This document shows positions 55,040 through 63,446 of a stretch of 64,000 nt of DNA, in pieces (position 1 is the first letter of the stretch; each line of letters opens with the position of its first letter). Location of the stretch: positions 310,001 to 374,000 of the forward strand of contig NZ_NMUM01000005.1 of NCBI RefSeq assembly GCF_002812805.1, read 5' to 3'. Made by a program: the position numbers and the translations under genes. Source of the stretch: Microbacterium lacus. Its GTDB lineage: Bacteria; Actinomycetota; Actinomycetes; Actinomycetales; Microbacteriaceae. Under the pieces are notes generated by a model. That model saw only the letters and a list, made by a program, of their open reading frames with translations. It had not been told where the DNA came from and made no database searches.

Positions 55040-56568
55040 TCCGCCGGAAGGTTCTCGCGACGGTGCTCGTCGCCGCGGGAGTCGTCGGTCTGTCGGCCTG
55101 TGCACCCGACACTGATCCGTCGTGGACGCCCGTTCAGTGGCCGGTCGTCGGAAGGATGCTGACGGCGCCGCCGCCACCGGTGGACCCCGCGGGCATCGCG
55201 CTCGCGTCGCAGCGGATCCGCAACGATGCGGTGCGTGTCGAGGCGCGTTGGGCGTACCTGCCCGGCGCGCAGCCGCTGAACGAGAAGATCGAGGCGACGG
55301 TGCGGGCCGCTATCGGCGAGCAGTCCGCGGCGGTCGGGGTCGTGTACGAGCCGCAGGTGTTCGGCGTCGAGGCTGCGCTCGGTGAGCGCGGGTGTGTCGC
55401 CGGCGTCACGGCGCTCCCGGCGGCCGACTTGCTGGGGACCGCGACCGACTCGCACACGGTGGTGGTGTGCGAGATCGTGCACGCCGCGGGATCTACGTTC
55501 GGCGAACGCCTCCGAGTCGTGCGCGGCTCCGCCACGGCTGTCGAGATGGACCAGATCACGACGCTCTACACGGATGTCGCGACCGGCGCCGTGGGCGACG
55601 GTGCGGCGCTGATCGGTGAGACCGATGTGCTGTGGGAAGACGTGGTTTCGATCGCTCGTCGCGCCGCCGGGGGACTGAGCCTGATCGCGGTCGGTCCGCC
55701 GTCGGACGAGCAACGCGCTTCGCTCGGGAATGCGCTGCAGGATGCCTCTTTCGTGGGTGGCGAACTCGTCGTGCCGTTGCCGGTGGGCTTCACAGCGCCC
55801 GAACTCGAGGGGCTTGCGGGTTGGCAGACGCCTGACGCGGCGCATCCGGTCTGGGTGTCGCTGCCGCGGGAATCCTACGATCCGGCCCTCACGGATTTCG
55901 GACGCCTGATCGCGGATGCGCAGGGTCCGTTCGCCGGCCCCGGGACGGCGGGTGCCGCGTTCGATCGAACGCCGTGCGATCTCGTCCCGTGTATGGCCCT
56001 CACCTTGGATGACGGGCCGAGCGGGCTGACAGACGGCATCCTCGACGCCCTCCGTGATCGGCACTCGTCGGCGACGTTCTTCATGCTCGGTCGCAACGCC
56101 CAGAATAGACCCGACACCGTGCGGCGGGTTTCGGCCGAGGGGCACGAGATTGGCAACCACACCTGGAATCATCCGGATCTGACGAAACTGCCGGACGGAC
56201 AAATCGCCGCTGAGCTGCAGTCCACGGGCGACCTGCTGCGCTCGCTTTCGGGTCAGGCCGTTTCGACGTTCCGTCCGCCCTACGGTGCGCTGAGCGATCG
56301 AGTGCTGGGCGTAGCGGGAATGCCGGCGATCCTGTGGAGCGTCGACACGCGCGACTGGGCCGGGCGCTCCGATGCCGACCTGCTGTCGTATTCCGTGAGC
56401 GCCCCCCGCGTCGGCTCGATCATGTTGATGCACGACATTCAGGGTGCGACCGGCCGCGTCATGCCTCAGGTGTTGGACGGCCTGCTCGATCGCGGGTTCA
56501 GCCTGGTGACCCTGTCGAAGATCTTCGACGGACAGATCCCTGGCGGGATTGTTCGATACGCACCCTGA
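55036..56568 (+). CDS. PdaC-like polysaccharide deacetylase lipoprotein (NodB domain)
   Basis: 510 aa. The lipobox LSAC gives Cys22. An N-terminal region (about 45-300) resembles the DUF3298/RsiV-type module found before NodB in Bacillus PdaC. The NodB domain starts near 320: LTLDDGP has the metal Asp D325/D326, the metal His are H375 and H379 (NHTWNH), with RPPYGA and LMHD as motifs 3 and 5. It should remove acetyl groups from peptidoglycan or another surface glycan. GTG 55036 start, coupled to the upstream membrane protein. Confidence 0.9.
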   Translation: MIRRKVLATVLVAAGVVGLSACAPDTDPSWTPVQWPVVGRMLTAPPPPVDPAGIALASQRIRNDAVRVEARWAYLPGAQPLNEKIEATVRAAIGEQSAAVGVVYEPQVFGVEAALGERGCVAGVTALPAADLLGTATDSHTVVVCEIVHAAGSTFGERLRVVRGSATAVEMDQITTLYTDVATGAVGDGAALIGETDVLWEDVVSIARRAAGGLSLIAVGPPSDEQRASLGNALQDASFVGGELVVPLPVGFTAPELEGLAGWQTPDAAHPVWVSLPRESYDPALTDFGRLIADAQGPFAGPGTAGAAFDRTPCDLVPCMALTLDDGPSGLTDGILDALRDRHSSATFFMLGRNAQNRPDTVRRVSAEGHEIGNHTWNHPDLTKLPDGQIAAELQSTGDLLRSLSGQAVSTFRPPYGALSDRVLGVAGMPAILWSVDTRDWAGRSDADLLSYSVSAPRVGSIMLMHDIQGATGRVMPQVLDGLLDRGFSLVTLSKIFDGQIPGGIVRYAP

Positions 56569-56625
56569 TCGCGGCGTTCCCGATCGTGGCCCTCCGAGGC
56601 GCGGCGGGGGCACTACGGTGAACAC

Positions 56626-57708
56626 GTGAGCTCTGCCCCGCGTTGTCCGCACTGTCGCCACTTCGTCTTCCTGGGCACGCTGACGTGCCCCAACTGCGAG
56701 GGCGAGCTCGGTTTCAATCTTCTCGACCGTGCCTTCTACGGCGCACGTCAGGGTCACGCCGTCATCGAGGGCGTGACCTGGTACACCTGCTCGAATCGCG
56801 GATGGGGCTGCAACTGGTTGGTGCGTGAGGATGCCGCAGCCGGCAAGTGCTTCGCATGCCGCCTCACGCGCCGCCAGCCGGACAGCAACGACACCATCGC
56901 CCTCGAAAAGCTCGGCAAAACCGAGGAAGCCAAGCGCCGCTTGATTCTGCAGCTCGGTGAGCTCGGGCTGCCGATCGTGCCCTGGGATGTGAAAAAGGGC
57001 GGGCTCGGGTTCGATCTCGTGTCGAGCCTGTCGTCCGGCGAGCGGGTCGTGATCGGACACGCCAACGGCATCATCACGATCGACCTGGCCGAGAGCCTCG
57101 ACGATCGGCGCGAGGCTCTGCGCGTGCGGCTCGGTGAGCCCTACCGGACGATGCTCGGTCACCTGCGGCACGAGGTCGGCCACTACTTCCAGAACGTCCT
57201 ATTGCCGGATGACGCGGCCTGGGATCGATGCCGGGCGCTGTTCGGCGATGAGCGCGCCAGTTACCAGGACGCGATCGCTCGCCACTATTCGCGTGGAGCG
57301 CCCGAGGGGTGGAGCGCGTCGTTCATCTCGGAGTACGCCACGATGCATCCGTGGGAGGACTTCGCCGAGACGTTCGCCCACTATCTCCACATCACCGGCA
57401 CGCTCCAGACGGCCGCCGCGATCGGCATCCATCTGGACGCTGGTGTGACGAACCGCGACACCGACGTCGAACCGTTGGAAAGCTATCGGGACGAGCCGAT
57501 CCAGCGCCTGCTGACGGACTGGGACTGGATGAGTCAGGCGTTCAACCGCATCAACCGCTCCATGGGTTCGGCGGACCTGTACCCCTTCGAACTGGTCGGC
57601 CCCGTGCGTCACAAGCTCGCGTTCGTGCACGACATCGTCACGAAGGCGCCGCTCACGTTGCCCGAGCAGATCGCGTTGGCGCTGCCTCGGGATACCGAGC
57701 GGACCTGA
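56626..57708 (+). CDS. Zinc-ribbon putative metallopeptidase
   Basis: 360 aa, GTG start. Two zinc-ribbon pairs (CPHC at 8-11, CPNC at 23-26) and further Cys near 54-78 (CSNRGWGC, CFAC) are followed by the zincin motif H182-E-V-G-H186 in LRHEVGHYFQ. DFAETFAHYLH may give the third ligand. This matches the family of zinc-ribbon putative zinc-binding metallopeptidases; no substrate is known. There is no signal peptide, so it is likely cytoplasmic. Confidence 0.88.
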   Translation: MSSAPRCPHCRHFVFLGTLTCPNCEGELGFNLLDRAFYGARQGHAVIEGVTWYTCSNRGWGCNWLVREDAAAGKCFACRLTRRQPDSNDTIALEKLGKTEEAKRRLILQLGELGLPIVPWDVKKGGLGFDLVSSLSSGERVVIGHANGIITIDLAESLDDRREALRVRLGEPYRTMLGHLRHEVGHYFQNVLLPDDAAWDRCRALFGDERASYQDAIARHYSRGAPEGWSASFISEYATMHPWEDFAETFAHYLHITGTLQTAAAIGIHLDAGVTNRDTDVEPLESYRDEPIQRLLTDWDWMSQAFNRINRSMGSADLYPFELVGPVRHKLAFVHDIVTKAPLTLPEQIALALPRDTERT

Positions 57709-57756
57709 GGTCGGCTGGGCGGATTGTTCGGCGGCTCGTCGGGCGTCGCGGTTTGA

Positions 57757-58467
57757 TCAGGGGTACTTCGAAGGCTGGCACCACAGCACGATGAGCGCGA
57801 CGCCGCCGAAGGGCACGAAGGACAAGAGGATCCAGGCCCAGTGCAAACCGGCGTCGCGCAGGCGCCGCACCGAGAGCGCGACGGTCGGGATGAGGATGCC
57901 GAGGCCCCAGACGAAGAACCCGAGGCCTGCGAGGTAGCCCAAGATCGGCACGATGCTCAGAAACACGAGTCCGACGGTGACGAGCGTGGAGAAGAGCGTG
58001 AAGTACCAGAACTCGGCGCGCGTGGCGCGGCCATCGAACGTCGCGTAACGAGAGAAGACGACGCGGATCGCGTCACCCATGCCGCGTACGAGCGGCCGGG
58101 TGTCTGCGGGGGAGCGCCAGACCCCGACCGGTGGTGGGGTGTATCCCGAACCCAGCTGACCCCCGGTGCCGGGAACGAGGGGGCGATAGACGGATGCGGG
58201 GGACGCCGGTGTGGGCGTCGTCGCCTGTGCGGACGGGCCCGATCCGGTCGGGACGAGCGCGTACTGCGGCGTCGCGTACGGCGGGATGCTTGTCTGTGTC
58301 GGGGGAGTCGGGGACTCGGCGTGGAGCAGTGCTCGCGGTTGTGCCCCGGGCGCCGACGGTACGGGCGACGTCTGGTTCGACCAGGAGAGTCCGTCCCACC
58401 AGCGTCGCTGACGGGCGTCGGACGGGTCGGGGTACCAACCTGCGGGCGGCGGGGGTGAAACGGCCAT
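57757..58467 (-). CDS. DUF2510-DUF805 membrane protein
   Basis: 236 aa. The N-terminal DUF2510 motif PAGWYPDPSDARQRRWWDG is followed by a Pro/Thr/Ser-rich linker. The C-terminal DUF805 part (about 140-236) has FDGRATRAEFWYFTLF and three to four membrane segments, ending in WCQPSKYP. The architecture is common in actinobacteria; the function is unknown. ATG 58467 begins MAVSPPPPAGW. It converges on the metallopeptidase gene. Confidence 0.88.
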   Translation of the reverse strand: MAVSPPPPAGWYPDPSDARQRRWWDGLSWSNQTSPVPSAPGAQPRALLHAESPTPPTQTSIPPYATPQYALVPTGSGPSAQATTPTPASPASVYRPLVPGTGGQLGSGYTPPPVGVWRSPADTRPLVRGMGDAIRVVFSRYATFDGRATRAEFWYFTLFSTLVTVGLVFLSIVPILGYLAGLGFFVWGLGILIPTVALSVRRLRDAGLHWAWILLSFVPFGGVALIVLWCQPSKYP

Positions 58468-58546
58468 GGTGCTCCGAATCGGTGGAGATGTATGCACCAT
58501 ACAACAGCACTGCGTGGCGCCGAATCACCACGCCTAAGCTGGACGG

Positions 58547-59830
58547 GTGATGCACCGGCGCGGAACTCTCACCGCTGTGGTGGCGGCTGTCGCGCTGCTG
58601 TGCGTCGCTCCGTCCGCGGCTGCCGTGGGCGCCACCTCACCGAAGGTGACTGCGAGGGCCTCCGCATCCGCGTCCGCCTCTGCCTCACCGGTGCCATCCT
58701 CCGCCGCGGTGGCCTCCGATTCACCGTCCGCGGCGCCGACCGCCACGGATTCGTCCGCCTCGGTTCGAGTTGTTGCGGGCGACGATGCGGCGCTGGCCGA
58801 GCGTGCGTCCGCCATCGTCGCGGGAATGAGCCCACGCCAGAAGGCGGGCGCACTCGTGATGGGCCATCTGCCCTCGACCGATCCCGAAGCGGTGCGCGCC
58901 TACATGGAGCAGACGGGCGCGGGCGGCTTCATCGTGATGGGCGCGAACGTCTCGGGTTCCGAGTCGGCGCTCCGTGCGCTCGCCCAGTCCGCCACGCTCG
59001 ATCCGACGCTGCCCGCCCTGTTGGCCGTCGACCAGGAGGGGGGAGACGTTCGGCGTTTGAAGTGGGACGACTTTCCGTCGTCGCTGACGCTGAAATCGGC
59101 GCCGCCCGAGGCGACGGCCACGGCTTTCTCGGGGCGCGGGGCGCTCGTCGAACGCGCCGGTATCGACGTCAATTTCGGAATTGTCGCGGACTACACCGAC
59201 GATCCCGGCTCGTTCATCTATCGCCGCTCGTTGGGGACGGATGCCTCCGCCGCCACACTCCGCGTCGCGGCGGCCGTGTCGGGTGAGGCGTCGTTCGTCG
59301 ATTCGACGCTCAAACACTTTCCGGGTCACGGCGCGGCTCCCGGCGACTCGCACCGCACGATTCCGTCGACCGACATGTCAATTGAGGCGTGGCGCGCCGG
59401 TGAGGCGCTGCCGTTTCAGGCGGGCATCGACGCCGGGGCGCAGCTGGTGATGTTCGGGCATCTCGCATACACCTCGGTGGATGCTGCCCCGGCTTCGCTG
59501 TCGGTTGCCTGGCACGACATTCTGCGTGACGAGCTGGGGTTCACCGGCGTCGCGATCACGGACGACATGGCGATGCTCGAGGCATCCGGAGTCGCCGCGT
59601 ATCAGGACCCGGTCGCGAATGCGGTCGCGGCTCTCGTCGCCGGAAACGACATGGTTTTGGGTGTCGCGTACTCGTCGGTGGATCGGGCAAATGCGGTGAT
59701 CGACGGGATCGCGGGTGCGGTCGCATCGGGGGCGCTGTCTGCCGAGCGTTTGGACGAGGCCGCGACCCGCGTAGTCGCGCTGCGCCTGAGCTCGGCGATA
59801 GCGGGCGCCCTGCCCTGCAGTGTCTGCTGA
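58547..59830 (+). CDS. Secreted GH3 family hydrolase (NagZ-like)
   Basis: 427 aa from GTG 58547 (or ATG 58550). A signal peptide ends near residue 27 (SAAAVGA), followed by an Ala/Ser-rich linker. The GH3 domain has LLAVDQEGGDVRRL, KHFPGHG (K256, H257) with DSHRTIPSTD after it, and the nucleophile D339 in AITDDMAML. The His-containing loop is that of beta-N-acetylglucosaminidases, so it probably trims muropeptides or chitin-like sugars outside the cell. Confidence 0.9.
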   Translation: MMHRRGTLTAVVAAVALLCVAPSAAAVGATSPKVTARASASASASASPVPSSAAVASDSPSAAPTATDSSASVRVVAGDDAALAERASAIVAGMSPRQKAGALVMGHLPSTDPEAVRAYMEQTGAGGFIVMGANVSGSESALRALAQSATLDPTLPALLAVDQEGGDVRRLKWDDFPSSLTLKSAPPEATATAFSGRGALVERAGIDVNFGIVADYTDDPGSFIYRRSLGTDASAATLRVAAAVSGEASFVDSTLKHFPGHGAAPGDSHRTIPSTDMSIEAWRAGEALPFQAGIDAGAQLVMFGHLAYTSVDAAPASLSVAWHDILRDELGFTGVAITDDMAMLEASGVAAYQDPVANAVAALVAGNDMVLGVAYSSVDRANAVIDGIAGAVASGALSAERLDEAATRVVALRLSSAIAGALPCSVC

Positions 59831-59856
59831 CGCGCTGGTCCAACGCGCGGGGTCTC

Positions 59857-59948
59857 GTTCGTTGAGCGAGGAGCGTAGCGACGAGTCGAAACGTGGGTGC
59901 GTGGGTGCATGCGTGCGTGCGTTTCGGCTCGCTGCGCTCGCTCAACGG
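59857..59948. repeat. Two opposite copies of the dispersed element after the GH3 gene
   Basis: GTTCGTTGAGCGAGGAGCGT... (59857-59893) and GCGTTTCGGCTCGCTGCGCT... (59919-59948) are inverted relative to each other and can fold into a long hairpin between two convergent genes. The second copy is part of a direct repeat shared with 61481-61523. Confidence 0.75.
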
Positions 59949-59952
59949 GCGG
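59910..59952. repeat. 43-bp direct repeat, left copy flanking the HNH gene
   Basis: 41 of 43 positions equal 61481-61523, in the same orientation. The repeat includes a (TGCG)n lead-in and a dispersed-element copy. The two copies bracket the DUF222/HNH gene at a distance of about 1.5 kb. Confidence 0.75.
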
Positions 59953-59971
59953 GAGTTGTTCGCGGGTGCGG

Positions 59972-61384
59972 TCAGAAGGGGATGAGTTCGAGGGGGTCGA
60001 ATTCGAGGTTGTCGTATTCGATGTCGTCGGGGTCGAGCTCTTCGGGCACTCGCGTGATTGTGTCGGGTGCCCATGGTTCGGGTATTTCGTGTTCGGGGTC
60101 GGGGGCGAATTCGATGGTGCTGATGGGTGTGTCGATATAGATCCGGCCGGTGGGGCTGGTCCATTCGAGGATGCCGCCGGGGAGTTGTCGGACGGTCCAG
60201 GCGGTGTGGTGTTTGAGCATGTGATGTCTCTCGCAGAGCAGTGCGAGGTTGTATTCGCAGGTCACCCCGCCGTGGGCGTGGTCGAGGGTGTGGTCAACGT
60301 CGCAGCGTTTGGCGGGCATGCGGCAGCCGGGGAACCGGCAGTGCTGATCCCTGACGGTGAGGTGCCTGCGTTGCTGTTCACTGGGCCGGTACCTGTCGAC
60401 GGCGAGGACCTGACCGGAGATCGGATGCGTCAGGATCCGGTCCCACCCGGCCGCCCCCTCGGTGAGCATGCATGCCGTTTGCGGGTCGATGGGGGAGTGT
60501 CCGACGAGGAACGCGGTCTCGTAGGGGTCGGTGATCCGCTTCTCGATCAGCGACATGACGGGGACGGTGATCTGCACGGTGGCGCGGATGGCTCCGAGGT
60601 CGGTGGGTCCGCCATCGTGGGCGGTCGGGGCGGCCGTGAGGAGCAGGTCGCCGAGGATGTCGGCACGGATCTGGTCCGTCGTGCGAATGTCGTCGGTTTC
60701 GGTTTCGGTTTTGGCTTCACCCTCGCGGGCGTCGATGACAGAACGTGCCATTTCGCTGAGCCGATCGTGCACACCATGCGCAACAACGGCCGGCAGCAGA
60801 GCCCTCAGTTCTGCCATGCCGTCCTCGACATCGGTCACCCACACGGCCCGGTCTTCCACGGCGCGGCGGTGCCGCTGTTCGAACGTGGTGTCCGCGTACC
60901 ACTCCGCGCGCCGCTTCGCCAACGGTGTGAGCCGGGTCGCGGACTCCGCCGCCGCGATCTGCAGCACGTCCTGTTCGAACTCTGCCCGCATTTCCGGGGT
61001 CTCGATGATGGCCCCGGCCGTCACGATCGCCCGGACGTGCGCCGCGGAGATGACCCCGGCATCCAACGCTTCCAGCGTCCCGACGTAGTCGTTCACGAGG
61101 GTTGCGGCTTCACCCATCTGACGTTGCACCGTGCGGTCGCTGACCCGCAGCGCGGCGCCGATCTCGGCCGCGATCGATCGATACGGGAACCCGGCGTCTG
61201 AGCCGACGCGACTGTTGTCGGCTTCTTCGGTCCAGTCCGCCGCGATCGCCTGCGCCTCCGCCAGCGCACGGGCTTCCTCGGCATCCAACCGGGCTTTCGC
61301 CGCACGGATCTCGATCAGCTTCGGCAGCACCACGTTCATCCGCGCATCAGCCCGAAGGCGGGCGGTCAGTGCGGATTCGGTCAT
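59972..61384 (-). CDS. DUF222-HNH endonuclease-domain protein
   Basis: 470 aa. The helical DUF222 region (about 1-300, also called the 13E12 repeat family in mycobacteria) is followed by an HNH nuclease core: CRFPGCRMPAKRCDVDH with H365, HGGVTCEYNLALLCERHH, giving the Cys pairs and His of the motif. Such proteins occur in many near-copies in actinobacterial genomes and may be mobile, but their role is unclear. ATG 61384. It is bracketed by 43-bp direct repeats. Confidence 0.9.
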   Translation of the reverse strand: MTESALTARLRADARMNVVLPKLIEIRAAKARLDAEEARALAEAQAIAADWTEEADNSRVGSDAGFPYRSIAAEIGAALRVSDRTVQRQMGEAATLVNDYVGTLEALDAGVISAAHVRAIVTAGAIIETPEMRAEFEQDVLQIAAAESATRLTPLAKRRAEWYADTTFEQRHRRAVEDRAVWVTDVEDGMAELRALLPAVVAHGVHDRLSEMARSVIDAREGEAKTETETDDIRTTDQIRADILGDLLLTAAPTAHDGGPTDLGAIRATVQITVPVMSLIEKRITDPYETAFLVGHSPIDPQTACMLTEGAAGWDRILTHPISGQVLAVDRYRPSEQQRRHLTVRDQHCRFPGCRMPAKRCDVDHTLDHAHGGVTCEYNLALLCERHHMLKHHTAWTVRQLPGGILEWTSPTGRIYIDTPISTIEFAPDPEHEIPEPWAPDTITRVPEELDPDDIEYDNLEFDPLELIPF

Positions 61385-61480
61385 GACTTCATCATCCGAC
61401 CAACCACCGACATTGAACCCCCGAAAAGCTCCCGGATCAGGCCTTCGCAGATGAGAAGAACATGAGAAATTGACCACGCC

Positions 61481-61523
61481 TGCGTGCGTGCGTTTCGTCT
61501 CGCTGCGCTCGCTCAACGGCCGG
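61481..61523. repeat. 43-bp direct repeat, right copy flanking the HNH gene
   Basis: Differs from 59910-59952 at two positions. The dispersed-element part covers about 61490-61520. The next 120 bp up to the SRAP gene contain no gene. Confidence 0.75.
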
Positions 61524-61606
61524 CGGTATTCGCCGAACTGTCACGAAACGCTCGATCTGGGCACAATATGCAGCAGTCTGTGACAGCTCGATCGAGAGCG
61601 GGGAGG

Positions 61607-61638
61607 GCGTTTCGACTCGCTACGCTCGCTCAACGACC
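61607..61638. repeat. Dispersed element copy next to the SRAP gene
   Basis: GCGTTTCGACTCGCTACGCT... in the same orientation as the copies at 41684 and 61490; it ends 10 bp before the SRAP stop codon. Confidence 0.7.
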
Positions 61639-61648
61639 GAGAGGCGAT

Positions 61649-62362
61649 CTACGACGCGAGCGGCTCGATGAGTTCGGGCCCGTTGTTGCGGACGTTGCCC
61701 ACGGCGCGCCCCACGACGTGATTGTCGAGCGTCGCGGCGACGGAGGGTGCGGCGTCGATCGCGGCGTCGAGGACGTCGCCGATGTTGTCGGTGTCGGTAT
61801 CGAGCCAGGCCTCGGCGTGGTCCATGTCGACGAACAGTGGCATGCGGTCGTGGATCGAGCCGAGGTTGCCGATCGAATCGCGCGTCAGGATCGTGAAGCT
61901 GAGCACCCAGCGCGCCGGGTCGTCGTCCGCAGCGGCGGGGTTCTTCCACCACTCGTAGAGCCCCGCCATGAGGAGGGGAGAATCGTCCGCCGGGTGGATA
62001 TAGTGCGGCTCTTTGCCGTCGTCCGTCACCTTCCACTCGTAGTAGCCGGAGGTCGGCACGATCGCGCGGCGCTTCTCAAGCGCACCACGGAACATCGGCT
62101 TGTCCTCGATCTCCTCGGAACGCGCGTTGAACGCGCGCGACCCGATCGAGACATCCTTCGCCCAACTCGGCACGAGGCCCCAGCGCGCAGCCTCGAGGCG
62201 TCGGGTCGGGGGGTCAGTCTTTGCCGAGTCGAGGACGATAACCGCCCGGTCGGTGGGCGCGATGTTGAACGAGGGCGCGGGCAGGTCTTCGGCCACCGTG
62301 TCGACATCGAGCAGGGCCGTCAGATCGGCCGGGGGTCTGGTCACCACGAAGCGTCCGCACAT
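61649..62362 (-). CDS. SRAP (YedK/HMCES-like) abasic-site protein
   Basis: 237 aa. SRAP proteins shield abasic sites in single-stranded DNA by a covalent link through Cys2. The start MCGRF gives that Cys. Other conserved pieces are SFNIAPTD, WGLVPSWAKD, NARSEEI, GYYEWK and the active-site His in SIHDRMPL. Length is normal. No SOS box was identified upstream. Confidence 0.94.
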   Translation of the reverse strand: MCGRFVVTRPPADLTALLDVDTVAEDLPAPSFNIAPTDRAVIVLDSAKTDPPTRRLEAARWGLVPSWAKDVSIGSRAFNARSEEIEDKPMFRGALEKRRAIVPTSGYYEWKVTDDGKEPHYIHPADDSPLLMAGLYEWWKNPAAADDDPARWVLSFTILTRDSIGNLGSIHDRMPLFVDMDHAEAWLDTDTDNIGDVLDAAIDAAPSVAATLDNHVVGRAVGNVRNNGPELIEPLAS

Positions 62363-62406
62363 ACCTCAAACCCTACGCGCGGGCGCCGACATGGCGATGG
62401 CGCGGC

Positions 62407-63441
62407 TCAGACGAGGCCCGCGCGCTCCAACTTGTCCAGGATGCCCGCGCCGTCGGACGCCGTGACCCACGGGGCCTGAGCATCCGAGTGATCGTCGACC
62501 GTCTGACGTCCACCGGCCAGCACGGCCTCGGTCGTGGAAAGGCGACGGATAGCGACCGCCGAGACCTGCCCCGGGTGGTCCTTCGCGAACTCGGTGTAGA
62601 TCGACTCGTCGTGCTGACCGTCGTCGCCGATCAGCAGCCACTGGACCTGCGGAAACTCCGTCGCGAGCCGACGCAGGTTGTCGAGCTTGTGCTCACGGCC
62701 GCTCCGGAACCACCGGTCATGGGTTGGGCCCCAGTCGGTCAGCAGAATTCCGCCGGGCGGGAAGAGGTGGCGGGAGAGGAAGCGGGTGAGCGTCGGGGCG
62801 ATGTTCCATGCGCCGGTCGACAGGTAGATCATCGGGGCGCCGGGATGGCTGCGTACCAGGCGCTCGAGCAGCACCGCCATACCGGGCACGGGCAGGCGAG
62901 CGTGCTCGTCGACGACAAACGAGTTCCAGGCGGCGATGAGCGGACGGGGCAGCGCCGTGACCATGACGGTGTCATCGACATCCGAGACCACACCGAACTT
63001 CACGTCCGAGCCGACGATGAACACCCGCGCCTCGACGGGGTCGCTGTTCTCGACGGACAGTTCGAGGGTCTGCCATCCGGACTCGAGCTCGGCCTGGATG
63101 ACCGTGTCGACCACGCCGCCGCGGTCAGACACCACCGTGTGGGTGCGCCCGGCGACCGTGATCTTCACCTCGGAGTAGCCGACGGGGATGCTGACGAAGC
63201 TGCGCCAGCCGCGCAGGCTGCTGATCTCGCCCGACTTCGTATCGCGGGGCGGGCGAACGATCAAGACCCGTCCGACGACGCGCACCCAACCCTCGCCGCC
63301 GTAGCCCGGGAAGGGGACGATGCTGGCGCTCAACCCGCGCCGACGGGCGCGCTTCTCTCGCCAGGCGTGGAATCGGTGCTCGAGTCTTGCCAGCCAGAGG
63401 ATCTTGGCGGGAAAAGCGGGGGCCTGCGTCGTAGTGGGCAT
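62407..63441 (-). CDS. App1-like phosphatase (DUF2183)
   Basis: 344 aa. Yeast App1 is a phosphatidate phosphatase of the HAD superfamily. The HAD motif DVDDT is at 154-158 (VVSDVDDTVMVT), STGAWN carries the motif II Ser/Thr, and LIGDDGQHD the C-terminal Asp pair. The N-terminal half is a beta-rich domain (VGRVLIVRPP, YSEVKITVAG). No membrane anchor is seen. The lipid substrate is by analogy only. Confidence 0.88.
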   Translation of the reverse strand: MPTTTQAPAFPAKILWLARLEHRFHAWREKRARRRGLSASIVPFPGYGGEGWVRVVGRVLIVRPPRDTKSGEISSLRGWRSFVSIPVGYSEVKITVAGRTHTVVSDRGGVVDTVIQAELESGWQTLELSVENSDPVEARVFIVGSDVKFGVVSDVDDTVMVTALPRPLIAAWNSFVVDEHARLPVPGMAVLLERLVRSHPGAPMIYLSTGAWNIAPTLTRFLSRHLFPPGGILLTDWGPTHDRWFRSGREHKLDNLRRLATEFPQVQWLLIGDDGQHDESIYTEFAKDHPGQVSAVAIRRLSTTEAVLAGGRQTVDDHSDAQAPWVTASDGAGILDKLERAGLV

Positions 63442-63446
63442 CGCCC

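Noticed and set aside
55018..57183. 721-codon minus-strand frame opposite the NodB and metallopeptidase genes
   Set aside because: Antisense to two genes with intact catalytic motifs; composition typical of a shadow.
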